This document shows, one piece after another, positions 19,547 to 29,000 of a stretch of DNA of 30,150 nucleotides; position 1 is the stretch's first letter; every line of letters begins with the position of its first letter. This DNA is from a virus: positions 1 through 30,150 of IMG/VR virus record IMGVR_UViG_3300020438_000168; one strand, 5' to 3'. Below the pieces are notes generated by a model. The model was not told the origin of the DNA. It searched no databases and saw only the letters and a program-made list of their open reading frames with translations. Position numbers and translations under genes: made by a program.

Positions 19547-19968
19547 ATTATCAAGGAATTAGATCAAAATTTGAAGCACCAATTAAAACAGCTTACGCAG
19601 CATTAAGTCCTGCTGTTCCTGTATTTTTTGATAATTTTGGTGACGTTACTTCTGATGCAGATAGTGAATTTGTTTATGTAAATATTCAATTTGGAGTAAC
19701 AACTGAAATTGGTTTAACTGGTTCTTTAGATAATGTAAGAGGAATTGTTACAGTAAGAGCATTTGCGGAGAAAGATAAAGGGCCAGCTAGAAGCCAAACT
19801 TTGATTAATACTGCATTTACCAGTATCGAAACATTAAACAACACAGGGCAGCCTACAAGTGGGATTCATGTAAGAACTGGAGAAGTTACTGGCCCTACAT
19901 TTGAAGATGATAGACCTTTCTTTGTATCAACAATCGAAACAAATTTTCAAGCTACAGTAATTTCTTGA
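19543..19968 (+). CDS. Tail terminator protein (lambda gpU-like)
   Basis: Caps the tail tube at its head-proximal end. 141 residues: N-terminal helix (GIRSKFEAPIKTAYAALS), beta strands FVYVNIQFGVTTEIG and RGIVTVRAFAEKDKG, a helix RSQTLINTAFTSIETL, then strands to the end (FFVSTIETNFQATVIS). This alpha/beta order and the position before the tube gene are typical of gpU/DUF4128-like tail terminators. Confidence 0.72.
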   Translation: MNYQGIRSKFEAPIKTAYAALSPAVPVFFDNFGDVTSDADSEFVYVNIQFGVTTEIGLTGSLDNVRGIVTVRAFAEKDKGPARSQTLINTAFTSIETLNNTGQPTSGIHVRTGEVTGPTFEDDRPFFVSTIETNFQATVIS

Positions 19969-20004
19969 ATCTTTGCTGTAATTCACGCTATCCTATAGAC
20001 ATAT

Positions 20005-20017
20005 CGGGTAGTACCCG
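20005..20017 (+). promoter_or_regulatory. Palindrome CGGGTA-G-TACCCG upstream of the tail tube gene
   Basis: Perfect 6-bp arms in the 76-base gap before the tail tube ATG. GC-rich for this genome. Short operator or mRNA 5' hairpin; TATCCT and TATAGA just upstream (19989-19998) could serve as -10 boxes. Confidence 0.4.
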
Positions 20018-20044
20018 TATGTTCAAACCTTAGAATTATTTATC

Positions 20045-20794
20045 ATGGCTACAGTTCTATCGGGTACTTCGGGAGCGTTATATTATTCTCCTGCTGGTAC
20101 AAGCGTAACAACTCTCGCAGCTACAGCTTTTCCTTCATCAGGAGGAAACATTACTGTTGGATCTCAGTTGGGTTACAAAGTTAACGATACAGTAACACTT
20201 GCATATCCATCAGGAGCAACATTAACTAACTGTATTGCAGCAGGAGATCATTTTGTAAAAACTTACGATGCTTCAACTGGTGTTATGACACTTTCTGCAA
20301 CAGCAGGAGGAGCAGCATTAACAGCTTCAGCAGCACCTACTTTTACAGCAGGAACTTTTGCAAGCATTACATTTACTACACCATTAGTTGTTGGATCTGT
20401 AAGAGAATGGAGTTTTGAAATAACCAGAGCAGAAATTGACGTAACAAGTATTGGTCAAACTGTTACTCAGACTGCACCATTTAGAACTTTTATCTCAGGT
20501 TTTGCTGATGGTAGTGGTTCTGCTAGTGTTTATTCAACAGATGATGACACACTTCTATCCAGCAGAATGGTTGAAGATGTTATCCAACGTCAACAAGCTG
20601 GTGCAAAGGTTAGATTATACATTGATCGTCAGATGAGTGGTGCTAACGTAGATCAAAACGCAAGTAGATCAATTTTGGCAGACATTATTCTTACTTCTGC
20701 AAGTTTCAACGTAAACCCAGATGATGGACAAGTTGTAGAAATAGCCTTCAGACCTAGTGCTGCTCCTACATTCGACTTATCTAAATCTGCTTAG
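20045..20794 (+). CDS. Major tail tube protein
   Basis: 249-residue beta-rich protein with Ser/Thr/Ala-rich N-terminal part and a C-terminal half typical of siphophage tube proteins: VGSVREWSFEITRAEIDVTS, FRTFISGFADGSGSASV, then IILTSASFNVNPDDGQVVEIAF. It is a single gene between the palindrome at 20005 and the terminator at 20818, which fits an abundant structural protein. Residues 40-110 look like an extra surface domain (VNDTVTLAYPSGATLTN). Confidence 0.85.
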   Translation: MATVLSGTSGALYYSPAGTSVTTLAATAFPSSGGNITVGSQLGYKVNDTVTLAYPSGATLTNCIAAGDHFVKTYDASTGVMTLSATAGGAALTASAAPTFTAGTFASITFTTPLVVGSVREWSFEITRAEIDVTSIGQTVTQTAPFRTFISGFADGSGSASVYSTDDDTLLSSRMVEDVIQRQQAGAKVRLYIDRQMSGANVDQNASRSILADIILTSASFNVNPDDGQVVEIAFRPSAAPTFDLSKSA

Positions 20795-20817
20795 TTAAAT
20801 TAGCATAACTTAACGAA

Positions 20818-20841
20818 CCTCAGATTATCTGGGGTTTTTTT
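20818..20841 (+). terminator. Rho-independent terminator after the tail tube gene
   Basis: CCTCAGA - TTA - TCTGGGG (seven pairs, one G-T) followed by seven T. Its CCTCA...TGGGG design is like the terminator after the capsid gene. Confidence 0.92.
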
Positions 20842-20866
20842 ATGTTTTATATTAGAATAATATAAA

Positions 20867-20872
20867 TATAAT
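20867..20872 (+). promoter_or_regulatory. Consensus -10 box TATAAT before the tail chaperone gene
   Basis: A perfect TATAAT lies 13 bases before the ATG at 20886 and just after the terminator, so a new transcript may start here. The -35 region (TTTTAT-like) is weak. Confidence 0.4.
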
Positions 20873-20885
20873 ATTGTTTTTATTC

Positions 20886-21227
20886 ATGGCAAGCAATCTA
20901 TCAGCACTAGATAGGCTTAGAAAAGCTGCAAATCTTGAACCGACAAAGAAAGAAGTTGAATTATCTGATGGTTCTGTTTTTGAAATGTATGTAAGTCCAT
21001 TAACAATGGCAGAAAGAGAAAGAGCACAAAAACAAGCTAAAAGTAATGATGCAAATGCTTTTGCTTTACAATTACTTATTGCTAAAGCACAAGATGAAAA
21101 TGGTAGAAAATTATTTAGTGCAGGAGAAATAGACGTATTAAAAAATGAAGTTAAAGATAGTGATTTACAAACTTTAATGCTTGCTGTTATTAATTCAGAA
21201 GAGGAAACTCCTGACCCAAAGAGTTAG
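20886..21227 (+). CDS. Tail assembly chaperone (lambda gpG-like)
   Basis: 113-residue soluble chaperone that coats the tape measure protein during tail assembly. The sequence has SALDRLRKAANLEPTKKEV, a strand pair DGSVFEMYVSPLTMAERER and a helical C-terminal half (ALQLLIAKAQDENG, DLQTLMLAVIN). The open frame extends four codons upstream to 20874, but the ATG at 20886 gives the natural start MASNLSAL. The stop is reached four bases after a slippery CCCAAAG, before the T-domain frame. Confidence 0.82.
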   Translation: MASNLSALDRLRKAANLEPTKKEVELSDGSVFEMYVSPLTMAERERAQKQAKSNDANAFALQLLIAKAQDENGRKLFSAGEIDVLKNEVKDSDLQTLMLAVINSEEETPDPKS

Positions 21228-21409
21228 CCGCCCAACTGAAAAAAGACAATCTTATGATGTTACAGTTTGGTGTTGCAAAAGAATTAGGTAAAAGTCTTGT
21301 TGAAGTAAGAAGTATGACAATGGAAGAACTTATAGGTTGGAGTGCATATTTTTTAATTTTAAATGAACAACAAGAAAAAGAATTGGAAAAAGCAAAAAGA
21401 AAGAGATAA
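20886..21409 (+). CDS. Tail chaperone GT fusion made by -1 frameshift
   Basis: A -1 shift at CCCAAAG (21215-21221) joins the G-like protein to a downstream frame: ELAAQLKKDNLMMLQFGVAK, ELGKSLVEVRSMTMEELIG, WSAYFLILNEQQEKELEKAK, ending at TAA 21407-21409. Product 174 aa. The T part has the EVRSMTMEELIGWSAYF pattern of phage T-domains. In lambda the GT form binds the tape measure and recruits tube subunits. The T frame has no own start with a good ribosome site, supporting frameshift expression. Confidence 0.8.
21215..21221 (+). promoter_or_regulatory. Programmed -1 ribosomal slippery site CCCAAAG
   Basis: In the G frame it reads C CCA AAG, an exact X XXY YYZ heptamer (lambda uses GGGAAAG). 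The zero-frame stop follows one codon later. A -1 slip enters the T frame directly as GAG TTA GCC. Confidence 0.8.
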
Positions 21410-21441
21410 GATAGAATAAAGTAACTTTTTAGTGTTTAGTT

Positions 21442-23421
21442 GTGGCAACTAGAGCAGATATCGAAATTGCCGTAAAAGGTATAAGAAAACTCGAAGAAGC
21501 AAAAAAACAAATACGAGATCTTAATAAGGAGATTAATAAATCTAATAAACAGATTACCAAACAAGCTGAGAAAGAAGGTGCTGTCAGAAAAGGAAATAAA
21601 ACCTCTGTCGGTGCTGCTAGTCAAGTTAGAAGTATTAATACATTAAATAAACAACTTTCTACTGCGACTAGAAATTTTAATCGAGTTGCATTAGGTACAG
21701 ATGGTGCAGCTAAAGCAGCAATTCAACTTAAAAAAGCTCAAGATGCTTTAAACCTAGCTTATGCTCAACAAAATGATTTATTAGGCAAAAATGTACAAGC
21801 TCAAGGAGCATTTAGCAGAATATCTGATAAACAATCTAGAAATGCAGCAGGACAAAGAACACGAATGAATAATCCTATAGGTAGAGGAATGGCTAGTTTA
21901 GGAGCAACACAAGGATTTGATACTCAAAGTGCATTAATCAGTGGTGCATTCCCTTTGTTATTCGGTCAAGGGCCAGTAGGAGCAGCAGCAGGAGCTTTGG
22001 GTGGTGGTATTGGTGGAATGTTTGGTGGTATGGGTGGTTTTGCAGGAGGTATTGCAGCTACAGCACTTGTTCAATCAATACAAAGTGCTCTTGATGCTAT
22101 AAGTAAACTTGGACAGGCTATGGGGCCATTCACTCAGAATACCCAAGCTGTAACAGACGCACTAGGTTTACAGGGATCAGCAGAAGAATCTCGTTTAAAA
22201 TTAATAGAACAGACGCAAGGTAAAACAGCAGCCTTTAATGCTTCAATGAGATTAATGGCAACAGAAATAGGACAAAGGGGAGTAGATGCATTGAAACAAT
22301 TTGGAGAAAATACAAGATTATTAACAAGCTCATTTACTTTGGCGATAACAAAATTACAAGCATTTGCAGCAGGAGTAGCAAACTTTGTTGCAAGACTCAC
22401 TGGACTACAGGCTTCATTGGAAGCTGGAGCAGCTACTAGGACAGTTGCAGCAGCAGCAGGGGAAGGAGATGAACAAGCACAAGCTTTAGTTAATAGAAGA
22501 AATGCTGCGGAGTCAATGAAAAGTAGAGGAGGGGAAGGCAGAAGAAAGAAACAGTTACTAGAAGAAATTAGTGCCGAGGAGCAAATATTTGCAATTAGAA
22601 GAAATACATCAATAGAAGCAGATAATCTAACTCAAAAGTTCGATGGTTTAAAAACTAGTATTGAAGCAGAAGCGGAAGAAACAAAAAGAATTGTAGAATT
22701 AAGAAGAGATGGATTAAATCCAGCACTCGCTAAAACTATTGCTGGAATAGAAAAAGAAGGTAGTTTAGCTAAAGATGCTTTACAGGTAGAAATTGATAAA
22801 CTTTTAGAAAAACAAAAATTAGAAGCAATTTTAGGAGAAAAAGATCAAACCAGATTAACAACTTTAGAAGGTATAAAAAATAAAATAGACGAGCAAGTTG
22901 ATAGTTTGTCAGAAGCTGCAACTGCAACAGATAAACTAAACGAATCTACTAAAGATATAAAATCTAATTTTGAAAAAATTGGAGAGTCTATTGCTTCTGG
23001 TGTTAGTGATAATTTAGTTGCTGCAATTCAAGGAACAAAATCTTTAGGTGATGCTGCAAAATCAATATTAAATGATTTATCTTCAAGTCTCATAAGACTC
23101 GGTGTAAATACTATTTTGGGAGGAATACCTGGTTTTGGAGGACTTTTGGGTTTTGCAAGTGGAGGTAATCCACCTGTAGGTAAACCTTCAATAGTAGGAG
23201 AGAAAGGCCCAGAGTTATTCGTACCAAAAAGATCAGGTACAATAATTCCTAATGACAAATTAGGTGGAGGAGGTAGTACAAACATCAGCGTAAATGTAGA
23301 TGCCTCTGGATCGTCTGTTCAAGGTGATGAACAACAAAGTAAAGAACTTGGCAGGGCTATCTCAGCAGCGATACAATCAGAATTATTAAAACAAAGAAGA
23401 CCTGGAGGTTTATTAAGATAA
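21442..23421 (+). CDS. Tail tape measure protein
   Basis: 659-residue protein setting tail length; at roughly 0.15 nm per residue this predicts a tail of about 100 nm. GTG start. N-terminal coiled coil (KGIRKLEEAKKQIRDLNKEI), a Gly-rich hydrophobic segment near residues 170-215 (GGGIGGMFGGMGGFAGGIAA) that may insert in the membrane, long helical regions, and a C-terminal FASGGNPPVGKPSIVGEKGP with ELFVPKRSGTIIPN, a motif common at tape-measure C-termini. Follows the G/GT chaperones and overlaps the next gene by one base. Confidence 0.92.
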   Translation: MATRADIEIAVKGIRKLEEAKKQIRDLNKEINKSNKQITKQAEKEGAVRKGNKTSVGAASQVRSINTLNKQLSTATRNFNRVALGTDGAAKAAIQLKKAQDALNLAYAQQNDLLGKNVQAQGAFSRISDKQSRNAAGQRTRMNNPIGRGMASLGATQGFDTQSALISGAFPLLFGQGPVGAAAGALGGGIGGMFGGMGGFAGGIAATALVQSIQSALDAISKLGQAMGPFTQNTQAVTDALGLQGSAEESRLKLIEQTQGKTAAFNASMRLMATEIGQRGVDALKQFGENTRLLTSSFTLAITKLQAFAAGVANFVARLTGLQASLEAGAATRTVAAAAGEGDEQAQALVNRRNAAESMKSRGGEGRRKKQLLEEISAEEQIFAIRRNTSIEADNLTQKFDGLKTSIEAEAEETKRIVELRRDGLNPALAKTIAGIEKEGSLAKDALQVEIDKLLEKQKLEAILGEKDQTRLTTLEGIKNKIDEQVDSLSEAATATDKLNESTKDIKSNFEKIGESIASGVSDNLVAAIQGTKSLGDAAKSILNDLSSSLIRLGVNTILGGIPGFGGLLGFASGGNPPVGKPSIVGEKGPELFVPKRSGTIIPNDKLGGGGSTNISVNVDASGSSVQGDEQQSKELGRAISAAIQSELLKQRRPGGLLR

Positions 23422-23762
23422 TGGCTACTTTTCCTAGTTATAACCCTGTTTTTTCTGCAAATAAAACTGATATTACTAATACCAGAACAGTTCAGTTTGG
23501 TGATGGCTACCAACAAAGATTTACATTTGGTATAAATCAAAAAGCAAAGCAATGGAGTTTAACATTTAATGAAAATGATGAAGATACGGCTGAAATAGAA
23601 ACATTTCTAGAAGCAAGAAAAGTTGATGGAGCATCTTTTGATTGGTCTCCTCCTGATTCAACTACAACTTTTAAATGGATTTGTCCTTCGTTTACTAAAG
23701 AAATATTTGAATTTAATAGAAATAGAATTAATGCAACATTTACACAAGTATTTGAACCTTAA
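23421..23762 (+). CDS. Minor tail protein (lambda gpM-like)
   Basis: 113 residues: FPSYNPVFSANKTDITNTR, VQFGDGYQQRFTFGINQKAK, then FLEARKVDGASFDWSPPDST and WICPSFTKEIFEFNRNRINA. The FGDGYxQR and F-x-W-x-PP-x(n)-W pattern is that of the phage minor tail protein M family, part of the tail tip. Overlaps the tape measure and the next gene by one base each. Confidence 0.85.
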   Translation: MATFPSYNPVFSANKTDITNTRTVQFGDGYQQRFTFGINQKAKQWSLTFNENDEDTAEIETFLEARKVDGASFDWSPPDSTTTFKWICPSFTKEIFEFNRNRINATFTQVFEP

Positions 23763-24748
23763 TGGCAAATCCTGTATCTGAAACCCAATCCATAAATCCT
23801 GGTTCAGTTATTGAACTATTTGAGCTAACAACAGATGCAGCTTTACATGGATCGGCTACAACTTACCGATTTCATGCTGGTACAAATGAAGTTAATAATG
23901 GAAATATTATTTGGGATGGAAATACTTATATTGCAATACCGATGGAAGCTGAAGGTTTTAAATATGCAAATGGTCAATTACCTCGACCTACTCTGACTAT
24001 CAGTAATGTTACTAATGTAATTACAGCTATTTTGTTAAACGTAAATATATTAACTCCTGGAAATGATCTTACTGGTGCGGTAGTAAAAAGAAGAACAACT
24101 TTAGCAAGATTTTTAGACTCTGCAAATTTTAATCCTGTAGCCACAACAACTACATCAACTTCAACTATTGCTGATCCTTCTGATGTAGAAACTGTGACTT
24201 ACACAGTAACAGTAGTGAATGTAGGTGGTTCTAATTATTTTGCTATTAATGGGGTTACAAATCCAGTTCTTACAATGAAACGTGCATCAACTTATATTTT
24301 TAATCAAGCAGATGCTACAAATGCAAACCATCCACTAAGAATAAAATCTGATGCTGGAGGATCACAAACTACAACTGTTAGCGGGACTCCTGGGCAAGCA
24401 GGGGCAACAGTAACTTATCAGCCAGCATATCCAACCGCACCAAATGATTTGAGATACTATTGCAGCGTTCATGGTAATGGAATGGGAAATACAATTACAA
24501 TGAATAACCCAAATACGATCCAACAACAAACAAGTTCAACTTCTACAAGTCAATCAAACCCTTACGGAACACCTGATCCAACAGCAGAATATCCTCAACA
24601 AATTTACAAAATAGATAGAAAATCAGCAGAAAATAGAGCCGTTGTTCAATTTGAATTAGCTGCTTCTTTTGATCTGGCAAATATAAGAATCCCTTTAAGA
24701 GTATGCACTAAGCAACTATTTCCTTCTATTGGTACGTTTATGCCATGA
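23762..24748 (+). CDS. Minor tail protein (lambda gpL-like) with inserted cupredoxin-like domain
   Basis: 328-residue tail-tip protein. Residues 1-125 and 265-328 follow the gpL pattern (VIELFELTTDA, NTYIAIPMEAEGFKYANGQL, FLDSANF and NPYGTPDPTAEYPQQIY, IDRKSAENRAVVQFELAASF). Between FLDSANF and NPYGTPD sits about 130 extra residues with Ser/Thr-rich linkers. The insert reads TYTVTVVN, MKRASTYIFNQADATNANHP, and RYYCSVHGNGMGN: a cupredoxin (plastocyanin-like) layout with His190, Cys234, His237 and Met241 as candidate copper ligands. Lambda gpL ends in a Fe-S domain with four Cys; here only Cys315 follows and the protein stops at FPSIGTFMP. The stop overlaps the next ATG (ATGA). Confidence 0.82.
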   Translation: MANPVSETQSINPGSVIELFELTTDAALHGSATTYRFHAGTNEVNNGNIIWDGNTYIAIPMEAEGFKYANGQLPRPTLTISNVTNVITAILLNVNILTPGNDLTGAVVKRRTTLARFLDSANFNPVATTTTSTSTIADPSDVETVTYTVTVVNVGGSNYFAINGVTNPVLTMKRASTYIFNQADATNANHPLRIKSDAGGSQTTTVSGTPGQAGATVTYQPAYPTAPNDLRYYCSVHGNGMGNTITMNNPNTIQQQTSSTSTSQSNPYGTPDPTAEYPQQIYKIDRKSAENRAVVQFELAASFDLANIRIPLRVCTKQLFPSIGTFMP

Positions 24749-25449
24749 GTGATTGGAAGGAAGCTGCTCTCAGTCATGCAAAAGTTGAAGATCCGAAAGA
24801 ATCTGTTGGTCTTTTGTTAAATGTAAAAGGTAAAGAAAAATATTATCCCTGTAATAATTTATCTATGACTTCATATCAATGTTTTGTTCTCGATCCAGTT
24901 GATTATGTAAAAGCTGATTCTGTTGGTGAGATTACAGGCATTGTTCATAGTCATCCAGTTACTCCTCCAACTCCGAGTCAGGCAGATTTGATTAGCTGTG
25001 AAGATTCTAATTTACCTTGGCATATTGTTAATCCAAAAACAGAAAAGTGGGGTTACTGCGAACCAAGTGGTTATAAAGCTCCATTACTAGGAAGAGAATG
25101 GGTTTGGGGTATAACAGATTGTTGGTCATTAGTTATTGATTGGTATAAAGAAGAGAAAGGAATTGAATTATTAGACTATAAAAGACCAGCAAAAGTAGAA
25201 GATTTCTTAAATGATCCTGTTTTTGAAAGGTATTTACCTAGCAGGGGTTTTAGATTACTAGATCCAAACGAAGAATTAATAAATGGTGATGTTTTAGCAA
25301 TGAGTATCTTTGGACAAGGATTAAATCATGTGGCTATTTTCTTAGATGGAGATGTTTTACATCATTTAGCAGATAGACTATCTTGTAGAGAGGCATACTC
25401 ACCTTGGTTATTAAAATGTACAGGAGGGCGGTATCGTTATGTTGCGTAA
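24745..25449 (+). CDS. Tail-tip JAMM/MPN plus NlpC/P60 protein (lambda gpK-like)
   Basis: Two-domain tail assembly protein. N-terminal JAB/JAMM metalloprotease-like domain: Glu19 (ESVG), His68-Ser-His70-Pro, Ser78 and Asp81, a complete E...HxH...SxxD zinc site. C-terminal NlpC/P60 peptidase: Cys126 in GITDCWSLVIDWY and His195 in NHVAIFLD. In this family one domain may process tail proteins while the other can cut peptidoglycan cross-bridges at DNA entry. 234 residues is the normal length. Overlaps both neighbours. Confidence 0.9.
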   Translation: MSDWKEAALSHAKVEDPKESVGLLLNVKGKEKYYPCNNLSMTSYQCFVLDPVDYVKADSVGEITGIVHSHPVTPPTPSQADLISCEDSNLPWHIVNPKTEKWGYCEPSGYKAPLLGREWVWGITDCWSLVIDWYKEEKGIELLDYKRPAKVEDFLNDPVFERYLPSRGFRLLDPNEELINGDVLAMSIFGQGLNHVAIFLDGDVLHHLADRLSCREAYSPWLLKCTGGRYRYVA

Positions 25450-26095
25450 ACTAAAATTGTATGGAGAGCTGGCTAAATTTATAGGCCACAAAGAATTTGA
25501 AGTGCAAGTACATAATTTACCTCAAGCTATTAGTTTTTTAGTAAATAATTTTCCAGAAGTTGAAAAGTATATGACTCCTAAACATTATCAAGTAAAAATT
25601 GGGAATTACGAGATTAATGAAGATGAATTAGATTATCCAATAGGACAACAGGATATTCATATCGTTCCAGTAATATCAGGAGCAGGGGGTGGATTTAGAA
25701 ATATCTTATTGGGAGGATTATTAATTGGTGCGTCATTCTTTTTTCCAGGTGCAGGATTATTCGGTACTCAAAGTTTTGGAGGAGCTTTAGCTGCTGGATC
25801 TGCGTCAGCAATACCTTTTGTAGGAGCTACTGGAGTAGCTGGTAGTGTTCTTGGAACAGCTATTGGTACAGGATTAAGTGCGATTGGTGCTGGAATGGTT
25901 TTAAATGGTGTTGGTGAAATGTTATATCCTACCCAACAGGCTTCCTTTGAAGACAATCCACAAATATCATTTAATTTCTCTGGAACGCAAAACACAGCAA
26001 GGGCTGGTACTCCAGTTCCGATTGTTTATGGTGAAATATTTACAGGTTCCGTTGTTATTAGTGGCGATGTAGATACAGAAGCGGTACAGGTATGA
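25439..26095 (+). CDS. Tail assembly protein (lambda gpI-like)
   Basis: 218 residues: an N-terminal ubiquitin-like region (LRKLKLYGELAKFIGHKEFE, ISFLVNNFPEVEKYM, IHIVPVISGAG), a long Gly/Ala-rich hydrophobic middle (about 85-160, NILLGGLLIGASFFFPGAG), and a C-terminal strand segment ending FNFSGTQNTARAGTPVPIVY and GEIFTGSVVISG. This is the gpI layout. The hydrophobic middle may be membrane-active or buried in the tail tip. Coupled by ATGA to J. Confidence 0.88.
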   Translation: MLRKLKLYGELAKFIGHKEFEVQVHNLPQAISFLVNNFPEVEKYMTPKHYQVKIGNYEINEDELDYPIGQQDIHIVPVISGAGGGFRNILLGGLLIGASFFFPGAGLFGTQSFGGALAAGSASAIPFVGATGVAGSVLGTAIGTGLSAIGAGMVLNGVGEMLYPTQQASFEDNPQISFNFSGTQNTARAGTPVPIVYGEIFTGSVVISGDVDTEAVQV

Positions 26096-29000
26096 CGGAT
26101 ACAAATAAGTACATAGCAGGAGGAGGTGGAGGTTGCTTTACTGGTGATACTCCTGTTTCTATACCAGGTGGCACTAAATTAATTAAAGAGATTAGTGTTG
26201 GTGATATTGTTTGTAGTTTCGATGATAAAGGTACTATTTATCATGCCAAAGTTTTAAAAGTACATGAGCATGAAAAAGAATCTGTTACTAGATATAAAAT
26301 ATGGGGCGGTAAAGAATTAGATGCAACACCAAACCATTGGGTTTTAAATCAATTTAATGCGTTTGTCGGTATTGGCACGTTAAAGACTGATGATTGTTTA
26401 GTTGATGAATTTGGTCACTTAAGACCGATTGTTAAACGTACTGAACTTGGAGAACATACTGTCTATAACTTAACTGTTGAAGGGCATCATACTTTTATTG
26501 CTAATACTATTCGTGTTCATAATGCTGGATTAGGGCCAAGTATTGCTGGTGCTGGTGGAGGAGGAAGAAAAGGTGGAGGTGGAAGTCCTCCTACTATTAC
26601 TCCAGATAATTTACACAGTAAACAGTTTGCTACTTTACTTGATCTTATTTCTGAAGGTGAGATAGAAGGTTTTTCAAGTCCTTCAAAAGAAGGAAGAACT
26701 AAAGGCACTACTGCTTATTTCAATGCTGCAAAGAAAGATATTTTCCTAGACGATACTCCTATTTTAGCTTCTACTGCTGATTCAACTAATCCACAGAATG
26801 TTGAATTTAATCATCAAAATATAGACTTTGATGTTCGTTTTGGAACGAGTTCTCAAACTAAAATGTCTAAAGTTTCGGGAAGTTCTTCTGTCTTTAATGT
26901 GGGAGTAGAAGTACCAAATGGTAATCCTGTAACTAGACAACTTACTAATAATACTGATTTAGATGCTGTAAAAGTTACTGTTACTGTACCTACATTGCAA
27001 ATTTTAGAAGAGGATGGAGATATAAATGGTTCCCAAGTTACTTTTAATATTCAAATTCAATATAACGGAGGAGGTTTTACTACAGTTCTCTCCGACACTA
27101 TAAGAGGAAGAACAGCAGATGCTTATAACAGAGAATATAGAATTGCTCTTACTGGTGCTCATCCTGTAGATGTGCGTGTTACAAAAACCTCTGAAAATAG
27201 TACCGATAGAATAGCAAGAGATTTAATCTGGCAATCTTTTTCAGAATTAGAAGATGATTCAAGTACTTATCCTGACTGTGCTTACACAAGGTTGCGTTTA
27301 GATTCAGAATTTTTTACTAGGATTCCTGCTAGAAAGTTTAGAGTTAGAGGAGTAAAAGTAAGAATCCCAGGTGCAGGAGCTAACTCATCAGGAACTCCAA
27401 CTGTAGATTTACAAACTGGCAGAATAGTTTATCCAACTGGATATATTTTTAATGGAGTAATGGGTGCTGCTCAATGGACAACTTGCCCTGCTTTAATACT
27501 TTTAGATTTAATTACTAATACAAGGTATGGATTAGGTAATCATATTATTGATAGTAATTTAGATTTATTTTCATTTGTAACTGCAAGTAAGTTTTCTAAC
27601 GAACTTGTTGATGATGGATTTAATGGACAGGAAGCTAGATTTGCTTGCAATATAAATATTCAATCAAGTGTAGAAGCTTTTGATGTCATAAATACTTTAT
27701 CGGGAATAATGAGATGTATGCCTATTTGGTCTGAAGGGGCATTACTTCTTACTCAAGATAGTCCTAAAGATCCTAGTTACTTATTTACTTTGTCTAATGT
27801 TGGCCCCGAAGGATTCAGCTATACAGGTAGCAGCTTAAAAACTAGAAGCACAGTAGTTGCAGTTTCCTACTTTAATATGGAAACTAGAGATTTAGATTAT
27901 GAAGAAGTAGAAGCAGAGTCAGCTTATAGAAATAAATATGGATTACACGTTAAAAGAGTAAAAGCATTAGGTTGCACAAGTCGAGGTCAAGCTAGAAGAT
28001 TTGCAAAAGCAATATTATTTACAGAACAAAGAGAAACAGAAGTAGTAACTTTTTCTGCTTCAATGGAATCAGGAATTGTTGTTAGACCTGGAACGATTGT
28101 CAGCATTGCCGATCCAGGGAGATCAGGAGTAAGAAGAGGAGGAAGAATTAATACTGCTACGACTACTCAAATAACTGTAGATGATTCAGATTCAACTGAT
28201 TTATCTGCTGAAAACAACCCTAAATTAAGTGTAATACTACCAAATGGAACAGTTGAAACTAAAAATGTAACTGCAATATCAGGCAAGATAATTACTTTAG
28301 ATAGTGCTTTAAGTCAGACACCAAATTCTAATAGTGTTTGGTTACTTGAAAACGATACTATTTCTGCTCAGTCTTTCCGAGTTATATCTGTCGAAGAAGT
28401 CGATGGTATTAATTATGGAATAACAGCACTAGCTTATGTAAACGAAAAATATGCGTTTATTGAAGATAATCAGCCAATTCCAGTTCAAAAAATTACAACT
28501 TTAAATCTTCTTAAGCCTCCTCCTAGTGGATTATCAGCTAATGAAGTGATAGTTCTTATTAATAACCAGCCTGTATCTAAATTAATCGTTAGATGGCAGC
28601 CTGTAACTGGTGTTTCAAATTATTTAGTTAACTATAGATTTAAAGATAATAATATTGTTTCAGTTACAACAAGTAGTCCTGATTTTGAAATTATCAACTC
28701 ACAGGTTGGAGCTTATGAAGTATCTGTTCGTAGTTTAAATGCTGCTCTAGAACCTAGTGCTACAGATTCAAGTGATACTTTTACTGCCGTTGGTAAAACT
28801 GCTGTTCCTGCTGATGTAACAGGACTAACGGGAGAACCAATAAATGAAAAACTTGTAAGATTACGTTGGAATTTAGCAACAGATTTAGATGTTACTCATG
28901 GTGGTCGTGTTTATGTAAGACACTCTTCAAAAGTTGATGGAACGGGATCTTTTTCTAACGCTACTGACCTTATTGAAGCATTAGCTGGTAATACAACACA

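Noticed and set aside
19261-19554. Minus-strand frame opposite the gp10-like gene
   Set aside because: Antisense to a confident structural gene in a strictly rightward late operon; no ribosome site.
22134-22400. Minus-strand frame opposite the tape measure gene
   Set aside because: Antisense shadow; the late region is otherwise all plus strand.
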